DNA of 64,000 nt, taken from positions 29,538 to 93,537 of IMG/VR virus record IMGVR_UViG_3300022602_003048, one strand, 5' to 3'. Below the pieces are notes generated by a model. That model worked only from the letters and a program-made list of their open reading frames with translations. It did not search any database and was not told the origin of the DNA. Positions 51,001-58,620 of the stretch are shown one piece after another (position 1 is the first letter of the stretch; each line of letters opens with the position of its first letter). The translations under genes and the position numbers were made by a program. Origin of the DNA: a virus.

Positions 51001-52927
51001 CGTAATAGGTGGTACCAGCGACTATGTTTCCAAAAGTAGTTCCAGTGAAAACGATAGGCATGTTAGCATTTAGATATGTGGTACTGCTAGTAGTTAGATA
51101 ACCAGTTGCTGATGCTGATGCAGTCACCGTTACGGGATACACTGAAGCGATATAAGCCATTATCTCAGCGATAATAAACGATCTATTTGAGTTTAGTACC
51201 CTTTGTGCATTGTAGAAAGAACCTAGATTGGAAACAGTCTTGCTATACATGCTCTTGGTAGGATCTGTTAGATAATGATATCCGAATAGGCTGCTGCTGT
51301 TTGCAGCTAGATTTGCCTTGCCATAGTTGCTGCTTTTAGTGAGTCCATCTATTAGATAATCTCTCCTGAAGAAAGTATTGCCCCATAAGCTTGCGCTCCT
51401 CCCTAATCTCGGCCTAACGATTACACGCCTAGTATCATCGCCTGACAATGTCACATTATTTGGCACACGTAATGGGTAACTTTCGTAGTACTCGCCGCTC
51501 TCTATCCTCACAGTAACCTGTGCAGTAGGCACAGGTTGACCATATTGCAGTGTCTCACCTGCTTGGAAATTGGTCGTAGATAGGTAAGATACCTGATAGG
51601 TTTCAGTATTAGATACGGAATTTATAGTGCCTATATAATCTATAACAGCTAATGCACCGCTAGTAGTACCTAATAATAGCAGTCCTGCACGTACATCAAA
51701 GTTAGCAGTCGCACCTGAACCGCTAACTTTCCTCATGTCAGTTCCGGCACCACCGTTAGTGATAGTCAAGGTAAACTGTGTTCCACTGTTTACACCATAT
51801 ATCGTAGCGCCAGAAAGAGCAGTAGTAGGAGCTTGGCTTACAACAAATGTAACACCGTCCAGGTTTATAGCAGTTACTACAGTATTTGCAGCAAACGCTC
51901 CGGTGCCTGATGCTACATACACAACCATGCCGGTAACTAACCCGATTGTGCTTGATACGGTTATAGTAGTGCCCGAACCACTACCGCTTGTTAGATTAGC
52001 ATAATAGTTAGCTGGAACTGTTGACACGACAGATGATAGAGAAGCTCCTCCTCCGTAGTAGACCGGCTTCTGGTATATTCCGAGCTCTTGTGTTGATGCT
52101 GTTATGATCCTAGCAGCAGCCTGTAAAGCTGCTCCTATGGTCATGTAGGCATAGGCAGGCGCCCTACCTTTCTTGTATTCTGGTATATTGTAATTGAAAT
52201 CGTTTCCGCTAGTTGCACTAACGAATAGATTTACCTTGCTGTAGTTAGTGTTTATATCAACATAATTTTTAGTAGCAGCAGTCGAAGGTAAACTAGTATC
52301 TGTTGGATCAGATGCCAGTATGAGAGAACCAATCATGGTATCTCCTGATTTACCTATCACTTCTTGTTTTTGGGGTACCTGTGTACCACTGGCGCCTGCA
52401 GGAACGCTTAGTGGTCCGTTCATAACGTCACCGCTCATGTTCACGTAGGTATCATCGGCGTAACCTTTGTTTACAGCCAATGATCTAACGTTCACAGCAG
52501 GATTGGCAACTAGGAAGGCAGTAGCATTAGTACCACCGGGTGAGTCTATGTCAGATATAGCATATCCGTTACCATCTAGATTATTTCCAAGCTTTGGGTG
52601 TATGTCAGATACTAAACTAGAACCAGTAGATATCAGTGTTATCTTGTTAGGATCGGTATTATCTATCTGTATACCAGTACCTGCTGTTAGGACCTTTGAT
52701 AGTATAGTGGTGCCCGCATCATTGACGATGAACATAGAATCAGATACTAGATGTCCGTCCCTAGCCTTGTCGTATTCGTTTAATGAAGTGAAAGATATAC
52801 CATCTCCCTGACCGAGGGTAGAATAGAGCTCATTGAAATTTTCATTTGTTTTGTTGAACGCATCTCTTATAGCATCGCCGGTAGCATCATTGCCTTCGAC
52901 CCCAATATTGATTATCTGTCTTACCAT
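45032..52927 (-). CDS. giant tail fibre protein, 2631 residues
   Basis: The head ([20 protein letters not shown] and on to [12 protein letters not shown]) is shared with the two other fibres. The body is a long chain of Ser/Thr/Gly/Ala-rich beta modules, several duplicated (46330-46790 and 50110-50630). The C-terminus ([20 protein letters not shown] then [11 protein letters not shown] and on to VIEVLVGKH) resembles the tip/chaperone-like domain seen at the end of many phage fibres. GGTGGAG precedes the ATG at 52927. It probably forms a trimeric long tail fibre; receptor unknown. Confidence 0.85.
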   Translation of the reverse strand: MVRQIINIGVEGNDATGDAIRDAFNKTNENFNELYSTLGQGDGISFTSLNEYDKARDGHLVSDSMFIVNDAGTTILSKVLTAGTGIQIDNTDPNKITLISTGSSLVSDIHPKLGNNLDGNGYAISDIDSPGGTNATAFLVANPAVNVRSLAVNKGYADDTYVNMSGDVMNGPLSVPAGASGTQVPQKQEVIGKSGDTMIGSLILASDPTDTSLPSTAATKNYVDINTNYSKVNLFVSATSGNDFNYNIPEYKKGRAPAYAYMTIGAALQAAARIITASTQELGIYQKPVYYGGGASLSSVVSTVPANYYANLTSGSGSGTTITVSSTIGLVTGMVVYVASGTGAFAANTVVTAINLDGVTFVVSQAPTTALSGATIYGVNSGTQFTLTITNGGAGTDMRKVSGSGATANFDVRAGLLLLGTTSGALAVIDYIGTINSVSNTETYQVSYLSTTNFQAGETLQYGQPVPTAQVTVRIESGEYYESYPLRVPNNVTLSGDDTRRVIVRPRLGRSASLWGNTFFRRDYLIDGLTKSSNYGKANLAANSSSLFGYHYLTDPTKSMYSKTVSNLGSFYNAQRVLNSNRSFIIAEIMAYIASVYPVTVTASASATGYLTTSSTTYLNANMPIVFTGTTFGNIVAGTTYYVKTIVDSTHFTVSTTSGGAAFALANATGSMVGSYPYNTTTFASDVGLIIDYIGYDLLYGSYYKTLHPASKYFFTTSGNTLLANEGHLAQTVATITRIGSLVSSVLNGSAPAQLYQSAVQQLFFNGTLSSVAYNSTNSIGFSTTISALPAGTSITISGSSITGSMTIGGVAIAANQTYYIGYPITATTATLYSSYSNAINSVSPLAIGSTSGTISAVTYGSPTTISFSSTGLALPAGTSVTIGGTVTGSMTINGITIASGQTYYLGSTTSTSASLYASYANAVAGNSPLNISTGSVTGATFTYNVLNGTTTGAAFTYTITTPEYASITASQNLFQLINDVINQDSSFNPPKNNEDMDVFMLNDANRIVQLSAQGHGGFMIVLDPIGQILTKSPYIQQASSFSRSINAQVFSGGMYIDAFTGNLQATIATRTDQYTINVSGLNVRAPQIPFSFIASGIRFEVDFVSNYVAWNGSTGGTATLNLNLNTPDSQSYTGSGSNVLTPSTAIELQTAGNRSCLASDFTQINDMGYGVVGTNGAVIEAVSLFAYYAYRAYYAINGAQIRSLNSSCAYGVYALSSEGSSPIEVPNTVTLTYPLFQVVNAFTNGTYTNAAGSFTLYVNNVNRPIFNVSNIQIVHANTPTGTSTVTNYTVNSATKTATAGGTAITSIHVSGTSGSNVLSVATTTGLMIGMSVSGTPTTAAVITSINSVASTITLSSTLTANYAGNPTFQQYVYALNLSTTGLLPGSNGNGLLATVPNTTSIIVQSLENFEFTGVSVVTTTRPTSALQFSGDSNVYSVIGRNNGTGLNGIVSGDSILTTSAPYSYVTITVDPTAGSATGTGQSGDTTIRIVGGSSSLVGLQFAWGTSLHTVSTYAAPSGGNPWSTITVTPALTATLYNVSYNNVAPTLYAGFQAGASAQINYQISVLRATNTDLVNIGTGSYADSNIPNDIYGPPVNAPTSANQVREIGKGRVYYTITDQDGNFSVGKYFSVQQGTGIVTLSSSISLSNISGLGFSKGVAVNEFSTDPQMLENSSQAVPVQTAVIGYINNRLGIDPSSSTSTVTAIGPGFMPRNGSLAATAAMNMGSFKINNLADPTISSDAATKNYVDNDIRRVNAYGYARTMDMFTMSSTTSIAIMNIARASGVATVTTEKPHALALNALVTISGISTTGFNTGTTNATATTATANTITVSTTVGTAVGNAVVFSGTTFGGITAGVTYYVTAVSGTTGGTITVSLTSGGANVTLTTATGIMGMVTSVAVTPVTANTFTYANAGSDIAAGAGTSQIGTAVIPSSIGMNGNPITGLPTPTTSTDAATKSYVDAHTSLSTLNDVNSGTTATNNILGYLGSKWVSASQTGDVTSAFTVSYTGSATAFAATSSIGPSRITNSMVSPSAAISQSKLSINDATTGIYFTGTISGTTLTVATGTAGSLTTPAPVGTITVGQVITGSGVAPGTVVTSLGSGTGGAGTYTISISQTVSSATIMYSFGTAVYFTGAISGTTLTVAASPAPVGTIAVGQTLLGTGITAGTIITALGSGSGAAGTYTVSASQTVASTVMTANAAPGSTPSKGLSIYDPTNFTVTSGLVQIAAGGIQFSNLQNLGTGLVLGNNGSVSAAPSGVAFGSTNTASTIVSRDSSGNFSAGTITATLNGTATGIAGTVANNQVYAGAASGTPTTAAFRALVAADIPAVNNLVGGNNTTQLGSIPYQSNANTTTLLSPNTTTTKKFLVQTGDGTNGAAPIWGTISASDIPTLSSLSISSGTTNPGLSFTTNFAANPSTVDSAELLTWTNTTNNTTWSYGVSDNRVFAIGFNTNNHVMLRANHIDINGGDLNTQNILPLANATYNLGSNSLSWGTVYGTATSADYADLAEMYAGDKDYEPGTVVMIGGEFEVTIAKGLRTTKVAGVVSTNPAHLMNSKLVAEHPVVVALTGRVPCKVIGKISKGDILTVGLFAGVASADENPVLGSIIGKALEDYDSDKIGVIEVLVGKH
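46330..46790 (-). repeat. internal tandem duplication in the giant fibre
   Basis: Two adjacent units each encode ISGTTLTVA...APVGTI-VGQ-L-G-GI-AGT--T-LGSG-G-AGTYT-S-SQTV. They differ at many codons, so the duplication is old. The units are about 220 bases each. Confidence 0.7.
50110..50630 (-). repeat. second internal duplication in the giant fibre
   Basis: Two units encode ALPAGTS-TI-G...GSMTI-G--IA--QTYY-G---T---LY-SY-NA--- segments in succession. They suggest growth of the fibre by module duplication. Confidence 0.65.
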
Positions 52928-52939
52928 CTTGTCTCCACC

Positions 52940-53293
52940 TTATACAGCAATGCTAGTACCGCAACCACAGCTGCTTTTAGCCATCGGATTGTTCACAACC
53001 AACTGGCTACTAATAAAATCGTTTTTGTAATCTATAACGCTGCCTAAAATGTACATCTGGCTGACACCGTCTACTATGAGTGTCTTCCCTTCACCTAAAG
53101 AAATCATCTCATCGATATCAGGAGACCCCTTTTTGGAATAAAGATCGTCATCAGCAGGTTCCCAGAAATACTCAAATCCTGCGCAACCTCCGCCTTTTAA
53201 TCCAAACACTAGATAGGGTTTATCCATCTTTTTTAAGGTGTCTCTTATATGCGTCCTGGCAGATTCTGTTATAGTGATCATGTTGTTTTTCAT
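52940..53293 (-). CDS. IscA/HesB-type iron-sulfur assembly protein
   Basis: About 117 residues from ATG 53293 (53281, MITITESA, is an alternative). The A-type carrier signature is present: GLKGGGCAGFEYFW and the C-terminal SSCGCGTSIAV, giving three conserved Cys. The frame extends to 53368 but contains a late promoter (53304..53311), so that start is unlikely. It would carry Fe-S clusters or iron, useful for QueE and other Fe-S enzymes. The leader after the octamer is only about ten bases. Confidence 0.9.
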   Translation of the reverse strand: MKNNMITITESARTHIRDTLKKMDKPYLVFGLKGGGCAGFEYFWEPADDDLYSKKGSPDIDEMISLGEGKTLIVDGVSQMYILGSVIDYKNDFISSQLVVNNPMAKSSCGCGTSIAV

Positions 53294-53303
53294 CTCTTTA
53301 TGA

Positions 53304-53311
53304 TATTTATT
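53304..53311 (-). promoter_or_regulatory. late-type promoter octamer AATAAATA before iscA-like gene
   Basis: AATAAATA on the minus strand lies ten bases before the ATG at 53293, with AAAGAG in between. A second octamer GATAAATA lies further upstream at 53346-53353. Confidence 0.55.
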
Positions 53312-53345
53312 CAATGCAATAATAAAGAATTTTTTTGGCCTACCA

Positions 53346-53353
53346 TATTTATC
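53346..53353 (-). promoter_or_regulatory. second late-type octamer GATAAATA before iscA-like gene
   Basis: GATAAATA on the minus strand, about 53 bases upstream of the iscA-like ATG. It abuts the plus-strand octamer-like ACTAAATA that precedes the 53389 gene. Confidence 0.45.
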
Positions 53354-53361
53354 ACTAAATA
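53354..53361 (+). promoter_or_regulatory. weak late-type octamer ACTAAATA
   Basis: ACTAAATA is 27 bases before the ATG at 53389, with AAAGGAG in the leader. It matches TATAAATA at six of eight positions. Tentative. Confidence 0.35.
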
Positions 53362-53388
53362 TTTTCACCTAAATAAAGGAGAAAATTT

Positions 53389-53697
53389 ATGGAAGCTCTA
53401 GTCGGAGTTATTCTTGTAGCAATAGTTGTCTACGCCGGGTATAAATTATTAGCAAAGAAGGAAGAAGCTCTTCCTGAAACAGTCGCTGAAGCTAAAGCAG
53501 CAGAAGCCAAGGTAGAAACTGTTGCAGCAGTTGCAGAAATCAAGGCATCGGCTGAAGTTGCAGCACCGGTTGAAATTACAGCGCCAGCAAAGAAGGTACG
53601 CACTGCGAAACCAAAGGCTGAAAAGGCAAAGCCAGCATCGAAGGCAAAGCCAGAAACTGTTGCTAAGAAAGCCGGTCGTCCTAAGAAGACTGCTTGA
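53389..53697 (+). CDS. membrane-anchored Ala/Lys-rich protein with GRPKK tail
   Basis: The 102-residue protein has one N-terminal transmembrane segment (LVGVILVAIVVYAGYKLL, about 4-21). A long Ala/Glu/Lys-rich region follows and ends AKKAGRPKKTA. The C-terminal part (KKVRTAKPKAEKAKPASKAK) resembles histone H1-like tails, and GRPKK is AT-hook-like. It could tether DNA to the membrane. AAAGGAG precedes the ATG. Its 3' end overlaps the uvdE stop by 17 bases on the other strand. Confidence 0.75.
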   Translation: MEALVGVILVAIVVYAGYKLLAKKEEALPETVAEAKAAEAKVETVAAVAEIKASAEVAAPVEITAPAKKVRTAKPKAEKAKPASKAKPETVAKKAGRPKKTA

Positions 53698-54694
53698 TAA
53701 ATTCAGAATAAAGTCGGAGGCTAGCTAGATTCTTAGCCTTTGATTCGCACATGATATCAAAATCATCGAGAAACCCTAGGGCCCACTGATTAGCTGCTGC
53801 ATTCCAGTAGTAGTTAGAATGGGCCCTAAGTTTTTGTTTCTTGTAGCCCTGTTCTAATAGCAGTTGCATATCTGGAGCAGTAGTCAATGAGTGCCCATCC
53901 AAGTCAGTCTCACGAGAGACAGAATAATGTAGAGTAGGCCGAACACCGCGCCAGCTATCCAAAACCCTTCTCGTGCGGTCATCTTTGTGTTGAATGTATT
54001 CCCCTGTCTTGATCCAATGATGGTGGATATCAAGAACGATAGGAACGACATCACTAATAGCGAGACAATCATCAAGTCCATGTGTATTTTCCTCGTTTTC
54101 GATCGTTATGGTATTGCGGGCCTCGGGACTCAATCGGCCTAATACCTTGCGTATACCTTCGTGACCTTGCCTGCCGGCGATATGCACATTACATTTAAAA
54201 TCTTGGAATTTCTGGCCATAGCCCATCCAACGTATCATATCTACATGATATTCAAACTCTTCTATTGAGCGTTCAACAACATCTTCTCGATCACTTGCAA
54301 GAACAGTAAATTGGCCAGGATGAAAAGACAGACGTACATCATTGTGTCTGCTGATTTCTCCAATCCGTTTAAATCCTCGCTCTGCATATGTTTTAACGTC
54401 TGTTCTATGCCAAAAGTAATTCCAATTAGATTCTGTATAAACAGGAAGAATATCGCTACCAAGGCGAACCATACGAAGGGATTCATCTAACGCTCCTACA
54501 CGCTGCACCAATCTATTTACTGCTTCTATGTTATGGGTCATTAGGTCCCATAACTTCTGTTCTGCTACTTCTCGTTTTTGGCGGTTGAGCCAAGCAACAG
54601 TCGTAGTCTTGCAATTTAGTTCTGGATCAGCAGCAATACCCTTAGGAGTATCGTCAGACCATTTACAAGCGAAACCTATGCGTTTAATTGTCAT
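53681..54694 (-). CDS. uvsE: UV damage endonuclease (UVDE/UvsE family)
   Basis: The 337-residue TIM-barrel protein matches UVDE: IGFACKWS near the start, then RLSFHPGQFTVLAS, ITIENEENTHGLDDC and VVPIVLDIHHHW with metal ligands His/Glu/Asp. It incises 5' to UV photoproducts. The ATG at 54694 lies at the predicted transcription start of a weak promoter (TTGACA, 16 bases, TATTAT) inside the end of the glycosylase gene. It is convergent with 53389..53697. Confidence 0.92.
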   Translation of the reverse strand: MTIKRIGFACKWSDDTPKGIAADPELNCKTTTVAWLNRQKREVAEQKLWDLMTHNIEAVNRLVQRVGALDESLRMVRLGSDILPVYTESNWNYFWHRTDVKTYAERGFKRIGEISRHNDVRLSFHPGQFTVLASDREDVVERSIEEFEYHVDMIRWMGYGQKFQDFKCNVHIAGRQGHEGIRKVLGRLSPEARNTITIENEENTHGLDDCLAISDVVPIVLDIHHHWIKTGEYIQHKDDRTRRVLDSWRGVRPTLHYSVSRETDLDGHSLTTAPDMQLLLEQGYKKQKLRAHSNYYWNAAANQWALGFLDDFDIMCESKAKNLASLRLYSEFIKQSS

Positions 54695-55142
54695 AGTTTA
54701 TAATAACATGTTTAGATTGTTTGTCAAGCTGAGGATATCCTAAATAACGACGCAGTTCCTTGTCCTGCGGTTCGAATCTCTCTCCTTTGAAGAAGATGCG
54801 ATAGCTTTCGCTGCCATATCGACCGATGCCATAGAGTTTAGAGGCATCGTCAAAATCCCACCAAACTAGGAAGTCAGCAGTCATCCTACGCAGGCGATTC
54901 TCCCTCACATTCCCCATACCAAGAGGCCAGATGATTTCTTTAACCTCTTCAGGAGTGCTATCCCAAAATGCCGTAGGGTTGGGCCACTTGTGTAGGAATA
55001 TAGGAAGCACTGTTTTAACAGGCTTGCGCCCAGTTTGGTTGAGCATGATGACAGCGACCATATGTTGCCAGATACGATCTGCCCTATCCTCGGCAGGCAG
55101 CTGTTCTTGGACCATCAGGTTGTCGAGTAAAGGCTCAATCAA
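54684..55142 (-). CDS. HhH-GPD DNA glycosylase, MBD4-like
   Basis: The 152-residue protein has VAVIMLNQTGRKPVKTVLPI, EIIWPLGMGNVRENRL, and the helix-hairpin-helix LYGIGRYGSESYRIF. The D in EPQDKELRRYLGY sits where MBD4 has its catalytic Asp. This is the glycosylase core of MBD4, which removes mismatched T/U. No Fe-S Cys cluster is seen. The start is TTG at 55142 with GGAGG nine bases upstream, overlapping the preceding stop. Together with UVDE it forms a repair pair. Confidence 0.82.
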   Translation of the reverse strand: MIEPLLDNLMVQEQLPAEDRADRIWQHMVAVIMLNQTGRKPVKTVLPIFLHKWPNPTAFWDSTPEEVKEIIWPLGMGNVRENRLRRMTADFLVWWDFDDASKLYGIGRYGSESYRIFFKGERFEPQDKELRRYLGYPQLDKQSKHVIINYDN

Positions 55143-55374
55143 GTGTGCGACCCTCCGCTGCTAGACGTAGCAATATCTTATAATTGTCCCAAGCTTTCTT
55201 CACTGCTGGATTGTTCATGCGTACCCAATTTTCCCGTTCAGTCATCGCACGATATTCGCCTGGATCTCGGTAGTATTCTTGAATTTTGAATCCGTCTTCG
55301 GGATCAAATTGATATGTCTTATCAGCAGACAAGTTAGCCTGTTCAGTAAGTTGTTTTATCTTCTGTTCGTTCAT
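55135..55374 (-). CDS. small protein of unknown function before the DNA glycosylase
   Basis: The 79-residue charged helical protein (MNEQKIKQLTEQANLSADKT ... DPGEYRAMTERENWVRM ... KAWDNYKILLRLA) has no recognised motif. Its ATG overlaps the stop of the GIY-YIG gene (ATGA), and its end overlaps the glycosylase start. Function unknown. Confidence 0.65.
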   Translation of the reverse strand: MNEQKIKQLTEQANLSADKTYQFDPEDGFKIQEYYRDPGEYRAMTERENWVRMNNPAVKKAWDNYKILLRLAAEGRTLD

Positions 55375-56231
55375 AGGTAATAATATTCCTTGTTGGCTGG
55401 GTCTTTCAATCTACTATGTAGTTTGTATTCTGATATGTTTAATTCTAACATAGCCTGTTTAAGAGTGTCAAATGTTCTGGACTCGGCAACAATCTTTCTT
55501 GCCCTACCATTTTCACTACCAGCACATTTGCCTTTTCTGCCACGACTACTATTCTCAAACACTGCTTTACGCTTTTCTTCTGTCCAGTTTGCTCTTGTTT
55601 CTAGAGCCTTCAGTCTTGCTAATGCTTCTGTTTCGGGGTCACGATTCTCTACCCCTTTACGGGCTACTTCTTTCCTGCGTTCAGAACCCATACGCTCTTT
55701 ACCTAAACGGGCACTACGCTTTCTATCTTCTGGGTCACGAGCCTTTACACCCTCTACCATCTTGGGTATATTGTTTCGCAACTTCTCTTTTAATTGCCGA
55801 CCCTCTTCGGTCTGATACCATTCTTTAGTTTTGCTATGGACATTATCTAATAATGCTTTCTTTTCTTCTTCTGTCCTATTTGCCCAGACTTGTTTGATTT
55901 GATTACTAAATTCCTGACGGCGTTCTTCTGTCCAACCCGCTTTAGTATCTCCACCTATTACATCTTTGGCTACATTATAGAAGTTATCTGAATAGTAAGC
56001 ATTGACTTTATCTAAATGGAACTTTTCACGCTCTAATAGATACTTTCTATCTTCAACTTCAACATACTCAAGAATGGTTCGTGTAAAGTTTTCTATCCCG
56101 TGCTTCTTTATAGCTCTTTGAAAAACTTTACCAGACCCGATATAGCCATCTTCTGTTGTTCCGGCGTGTGAACCAATATACTTTTTACCGTTAAGCATAT
56201 TGGTCCATTCGTAAATAAATCCATAATACAT
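55371..56231 (-). CDS. GIY-YIG homing-type endonuclease
   Basis: About 286 residues from the ATG at 56231 (MYYGFIYEW..., six bases after AAAGGA). The earlier ATG at 56267 precedes a late promoter octamer and is unlikely. The catalytic domain shows GFIYEWTNMLNGKKYIGSHAG (GIY...KKYIG), R and E further on. The C-terminal part is Lys/Arg-rich with repeated segments (NWTEEKRKAVFENSSRGRKG) resembling DNA-binding modules of Seg-type enzymes. It is inserted between queD and the repair genes; probably a selfish free-standing homing endonuclease. Confidence 0.85.
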   Translation of the reverse strand: MYYGFIYEWTNMLNGKKYIGSHAGTTEDGYIGSGKVFQRAIKKHGIENFTRTILEYVEVEDRKYLLEREKFHLDKVNAYYSDNFYNVAKDVIGGDTKAGWTEERRQEFSNQIKQVWANRTEEEKKALLDNVHSKTKEWYQTEEGRQLKEKLRNNIPKMVEGVKARDPEDRKRSARLGKERMGSERRKEVARKGVENRDPETEALARLKALETRANWTEEKRKAVFENSSRGRKGKCAGSENGRARKIVAESRTFDTLKQAMLELNISEYKLHSRLKDPANKEYYYL

Positions 56232-56256
56232 AGTTCGTCCTTTGCTACTAACTATG

Positions 56257-56264
56257 TATTTATG
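56257..56264 (-). promoter_or_regulatory. late-type promoter octamer CATAAATA before the GIY-YIG gene
   Basis: CATAAATA on the minus strand matches seven of eight bases and lies 25 bases before the chosen ATG at 56231. It supports the shorter start. Confidence 0.55.
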
Positions 56265-56269
56265 CAAAC

Positions 56270-56776
56270 TTACTCAAAACCTTCAAATAAGTCCTCGTTC
56301 CATTCACGATGACCTTCTCTAAATGCCATATTTGACTGGGTTTCACGGACTTCGACTCTATAGCACCAAAGTCTCTGTGCTTCACCGGGCCCCCACATAT
56401 CTGGAATATAGACAGCATTTACATATTTGTAAAGCATATCGCTTAATCCCTCGCAACCTAATTTAGGCAGGATAGTGAGTTTAGCCATCTTCTTTTCTTG
56501 TAGAAGTTTGTATGTTTCAAGTTCCGGGTCATCAGAACTGACCAGAAGGGTATGGTCAAATTTGTCTTCCAGCTGTGCCTTTAGTTCTTTCAGACCGCCG
56601 TAATCAGCAGCCCAATTGCGCACGTCTAAATCATTGGTGCCAAAGTAAAACTTCATGCTAAATGAATAACCATGGATTAGATTGCAGTGGCTATCTGCTC
56701 TCCACTGGCGGTAAGCGCAAGGGAAGGCGTCGTGGTATTCTTTAGTGCTGGTATATTTGTAAACGATCGGTGTCAT
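56270..56776 (-). CDS. queD: 6-carboxy-tetrahydropterin synthase (QueD-like)
   Basis: The 168-residue T-fold protein has AFPCAYRQWRADSHCNLIHG with C31 in the catalytic position, FDHTLL (His of the catalytic triad), GCEGLSDMLYKY, and CYRVEVRET at the end, the QueD substrate-anchoring Glu. Two usual zinc His appear replaced by Tyr (Y22, Y37), with H30 and H35 kept. It converts dihydroneopterin triphosphate to CPH4, the QueE substrate, yet it lies 48 kb from folE/queE. An upstream promoter may be TTTAGA-17-TATATT. Confidence 0.85.
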   Translation of the reverse strand: MTPIVYKYTSTKEYHDAFPCAYRQWRADSHCNLIHGYSFSMKFYFGTNDLDVRNWAADYGGLKELKAQLEDKFDHTLLVSSDDPELETYKLLQEKKMAKLTILPKLGCEGLSDMLYKYVNAVYIPDMWGPGEAQRLWCYRVEVRETQSNMAFREGHREWNEDLFEGFE

Positions 56777-56886
56777 GCTTTCACTCCTATGTCAATATAG
56801 CATAGGCTGCAGAATTTCTAAAGCGGGATGAAGCCCGGAGTGCCGCTGTAATTATTTAACAAGTATAACAAAGTTGACACAGGAAA

Positions 56887-57231
56887 TCAACCTTCTTTTC
56901 TTATGTCGTTTATCTCTCGATGCATTATCTTGATCTCAGCGATAACTTCCTTTAGATTATACTGAGACCTGTCCAATATGGTAGCGATAGTAGCGATAGT
57001 GTATATGATCCATAACCACCACACGACTCCGAACACTAAGAAGAACACTATTATGCCATCTACGATGAGATTCCAATCTCGTTCTCCGGTCATATAGAGA
57101 GCAAGCACGGAAAGCACCAGAACAAAGGGTATGATCTTGGCGAATCTATCCCAGATGATAGCTTGCCAAACTATGAGTTTTGGCGCCGATGCGGAGAAAA
57201 AACTCCTCATTTTTTTGATTGAACGTCTCAT
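56887..57231 (-). CDS. membrane protein with two transmembrane segments
   Basis: The 114-residue protein has a basic N-terminus (MRRSIKKMRSFF) and two hydrophobic segments (IIPFVLVLSVLALYM, about 33-47, and LIVDGIIVFFLVFGVVWWLW, about 55-74). It ends in a charged cytosolic helix (EVIAEIKIMHREINDIRKEG). A perfect late octamer TATAAATA ends five bases before the ATG, so the mRNA is probably leaderless and late. Possible roles include lysis or superinfection immunity; no homology is recognised. Confidence 0.7.
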   Translation of the reverse strand: MRRSIKKMRSFFSASAPKLIVWQAIIWDRFAKIIPFVLVLSVLALYMTGERDWNLIVDGIIVFFLVFGVVWWLWIIYTIATIATILDRSQYNLKEVIAEIKIMHREINDIRKEG

Positions 57232-57236
57232 GCAAT

Positions 57237-57244
57237 TATTTATA
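57237..57244 (-). promoter_or_regulatory. perfect T4 late promoter octamer TATAAATA, leaderless
   Basis: TATAAATA on the minus strand is followed after five bases (ATTGC) by the ATG at 57231, the expected transcription start. Confidence 0.7.
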
Positions 57245-57258
57245 AGCCTATAAATGTC

Positions 57259-58500
57259 TTAAGTATAGGCTTTTAATAGTATGATGTCAGTGTTCATCCT
57301 ACCGTTCATCGCCGTCTCGACACTGTTGATACCTTCATATAGCTTTCGCATCTTGGTCTTGGGCAGTGATTTTGAATCTTTGAGCAGTTCTTCGGGTTTA
57401 CGCACTGTCTTTGCCCTACTCTTGGCTTCGCTGAAATTGATGATTGAAGTACCTTTGATGCTAAGCGCAGCCTTGTCGTTAGCTACATAGCAGCCCAGTT
57501 TGCGTGTCTTGGTGTTAAACACCCAGATTTCCAAAGCCTGCAGGCAGTCTTCTGGTTTCATAGATACCAGCTTGTAGCGATCGTCGCTCAGCTTGTACTT
57601 GAGCTTGGCGATCAACTTCTCTTTGCTGGGTGCCTTCTTGGCACGGACCTTGCGGTTTACCTTTGCCTGTTGGAGGAACATATCGCAAGCAGACAAGATT
57701 TCACCCAGCGCAGTCTGCATGTTCTTTAGCTGTGCCTTTGTATAGCAGCTATAAGCTTCTACGAGCTGCGTATAAGCGTCATCTTTGATCTTAGGAGGTG
57801 CGAGCAGCTCGTCGTAGTCTTCTTTGTTATAGGCGTATTTGTCGCGGATTATACGTGCATGTGCTTGGTTGATACCATTTGACTTAAAATAGTTGATCAC
57901 ATTGAAGCTCTTTGGATCGAATCCTTCAGGATCGGTAATGAATCCTTCTAACCATTCCTCGATCGCTACTAAATGTTCGTAAGTGGCTTCTCTGATGCGC
58001 TCTTGGATAGTTGGGACATACAGTGTAGCAGACTTTTTCTCGTCTGCTTTCTTTTGGGCGAGCAGTTCTCTTCCTTCGGTAATCAAAGGCAGCAAACGTT
58101 CGTTCAGCCATTCTGACGAATCTTGGTCTTCACTTTCTGGGTGCTTTGCGGGCATTCCTCGATTGAGCATAGTAGACAATGCGCCCATAGTAGTTCCGGT
58201 CTTCCAATCGGGCATTTCTTTATAAGCACGGATATCTTCTTTAGAGTATCCATTCTTGCCCATCCATTCGATCACAGCGGGGATCATATCTTTGGCATTG
58301 TTAAAATAGTTGTAATAGTAGTGCCCACGATGCTTCTCTTTGCGGAATTTATCAAAGCTCCACTTTTCCCAGCCCGTCCATTCAGGTTCGGGTCCGGTAT
58401 ATTTCTCATCCATGAACAATGGGTTACGGGCTTTCTTGACTTTCTTAGCCCGTGGAGCCAAACTGATCTTTCCAGTGTCTTTCTTTGCTGCCTTAGCCAT
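57259..58500 (-). CDS. large conserved phage protein, unknown function
   Basis: 413 residues from the ATG at 58500 (GGAG six bases before; 58506 is the alternative). The N-terminus is Lys-rich (KKVKKARNPLF). There is an aromatic segment (GWEKWSFDKFRKEKHRGHYY), a helical middle, and basic RKVRAKKAPSKEKLIAKLKY. It looks like a nucleic-acid-binding, mostly helical protein. It has its own sigma70-type promoter, suggesting early or middle expression. No family is recognised. Confidence 0.7.
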   Translation of the reverse strand: MAKAAKKDTGKISLAPRAKKVKKARNPLFMDEKYTGPEPEWTGWEKWSFDKFRKEKHRGHYYYNYFNNAKDMIPAVIEWMGKNGYSKEDIRAYKEMPDWKTGTTMGALSTMLNRGMPAKHPESEDQDSSEWLNERLLPLITEGRELLAQKKADEKKSATLYVPTIQERIREATYEHLVAIEEWLEGFITDPEGFDPKSFNVINYFKSNGINQAHARIIRDKYAYNKEDYDELLAPPKIKDDAYTQLVEAYSCYTKAQLKNMQTALGEILSACDMFLQQAKVNRKVRAKKAPSKEKLIAKLKYKLSDDRYKLVSMKPEDCLQALEIWVFNTKTRKLGCYVANDKAALSIKGTSIINFSEAKSRAKTVRKPEELLKDSKSLPKTKMRKLYEGINSVETAMNGRMNTDIILLKAYT

Positions 58501-58523
58501 GATCATCTCCTCTTACTTTAGTC

Positions 58524-58551
58524 ATTATATAGCCTTGTTTTGTTTTGTCAA
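58524..58551 (-). promoter_or_regulatory. sigma70-type promoter
   Basis: TTGACA (58546-58551), 16 bases, TATAAT (58524-58529) on the minus strand, upstream of the 57259..58500 gene with GGAG before its ATG. Confidence 0.65.
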
Positions 58552-58586
58552 GCATTACCTGCGCATATTATCCGACCCAAAATACA

Positions 58587-58594
58587 CCTAAATA
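58587..58594 (+). promoter_or_regulatory. weak late-type octamer CCTAAATA before the autotransporter
   Basis: CCTAAATA lies 26 bases before the ATG at 58621, with TTAGGAG in the leader. It resembles ACTAAATA before 53389; both differ from the consensus in the first two bases. Tentative. Confidence 0.35.
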
Positions 58595-58620
58595 TTACCA
58601 TATATTAGGAGAAACACCCT

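Noticed and set aside
55390-55828. Plus-strand frames opposite the GIY-YIG gene
   Set aside because: Shadow of a Lys/Glu/Arg-rich coding frame; no ribosome binding site or recognisable domain.
56800-56880. Hairpin-like GC segment between queD and the membrane protein gene
   Set aside because: Pairings GCGG/CCGC and CGGG/CCCG are short and competing, without a T-run; not enough for a terminator call.
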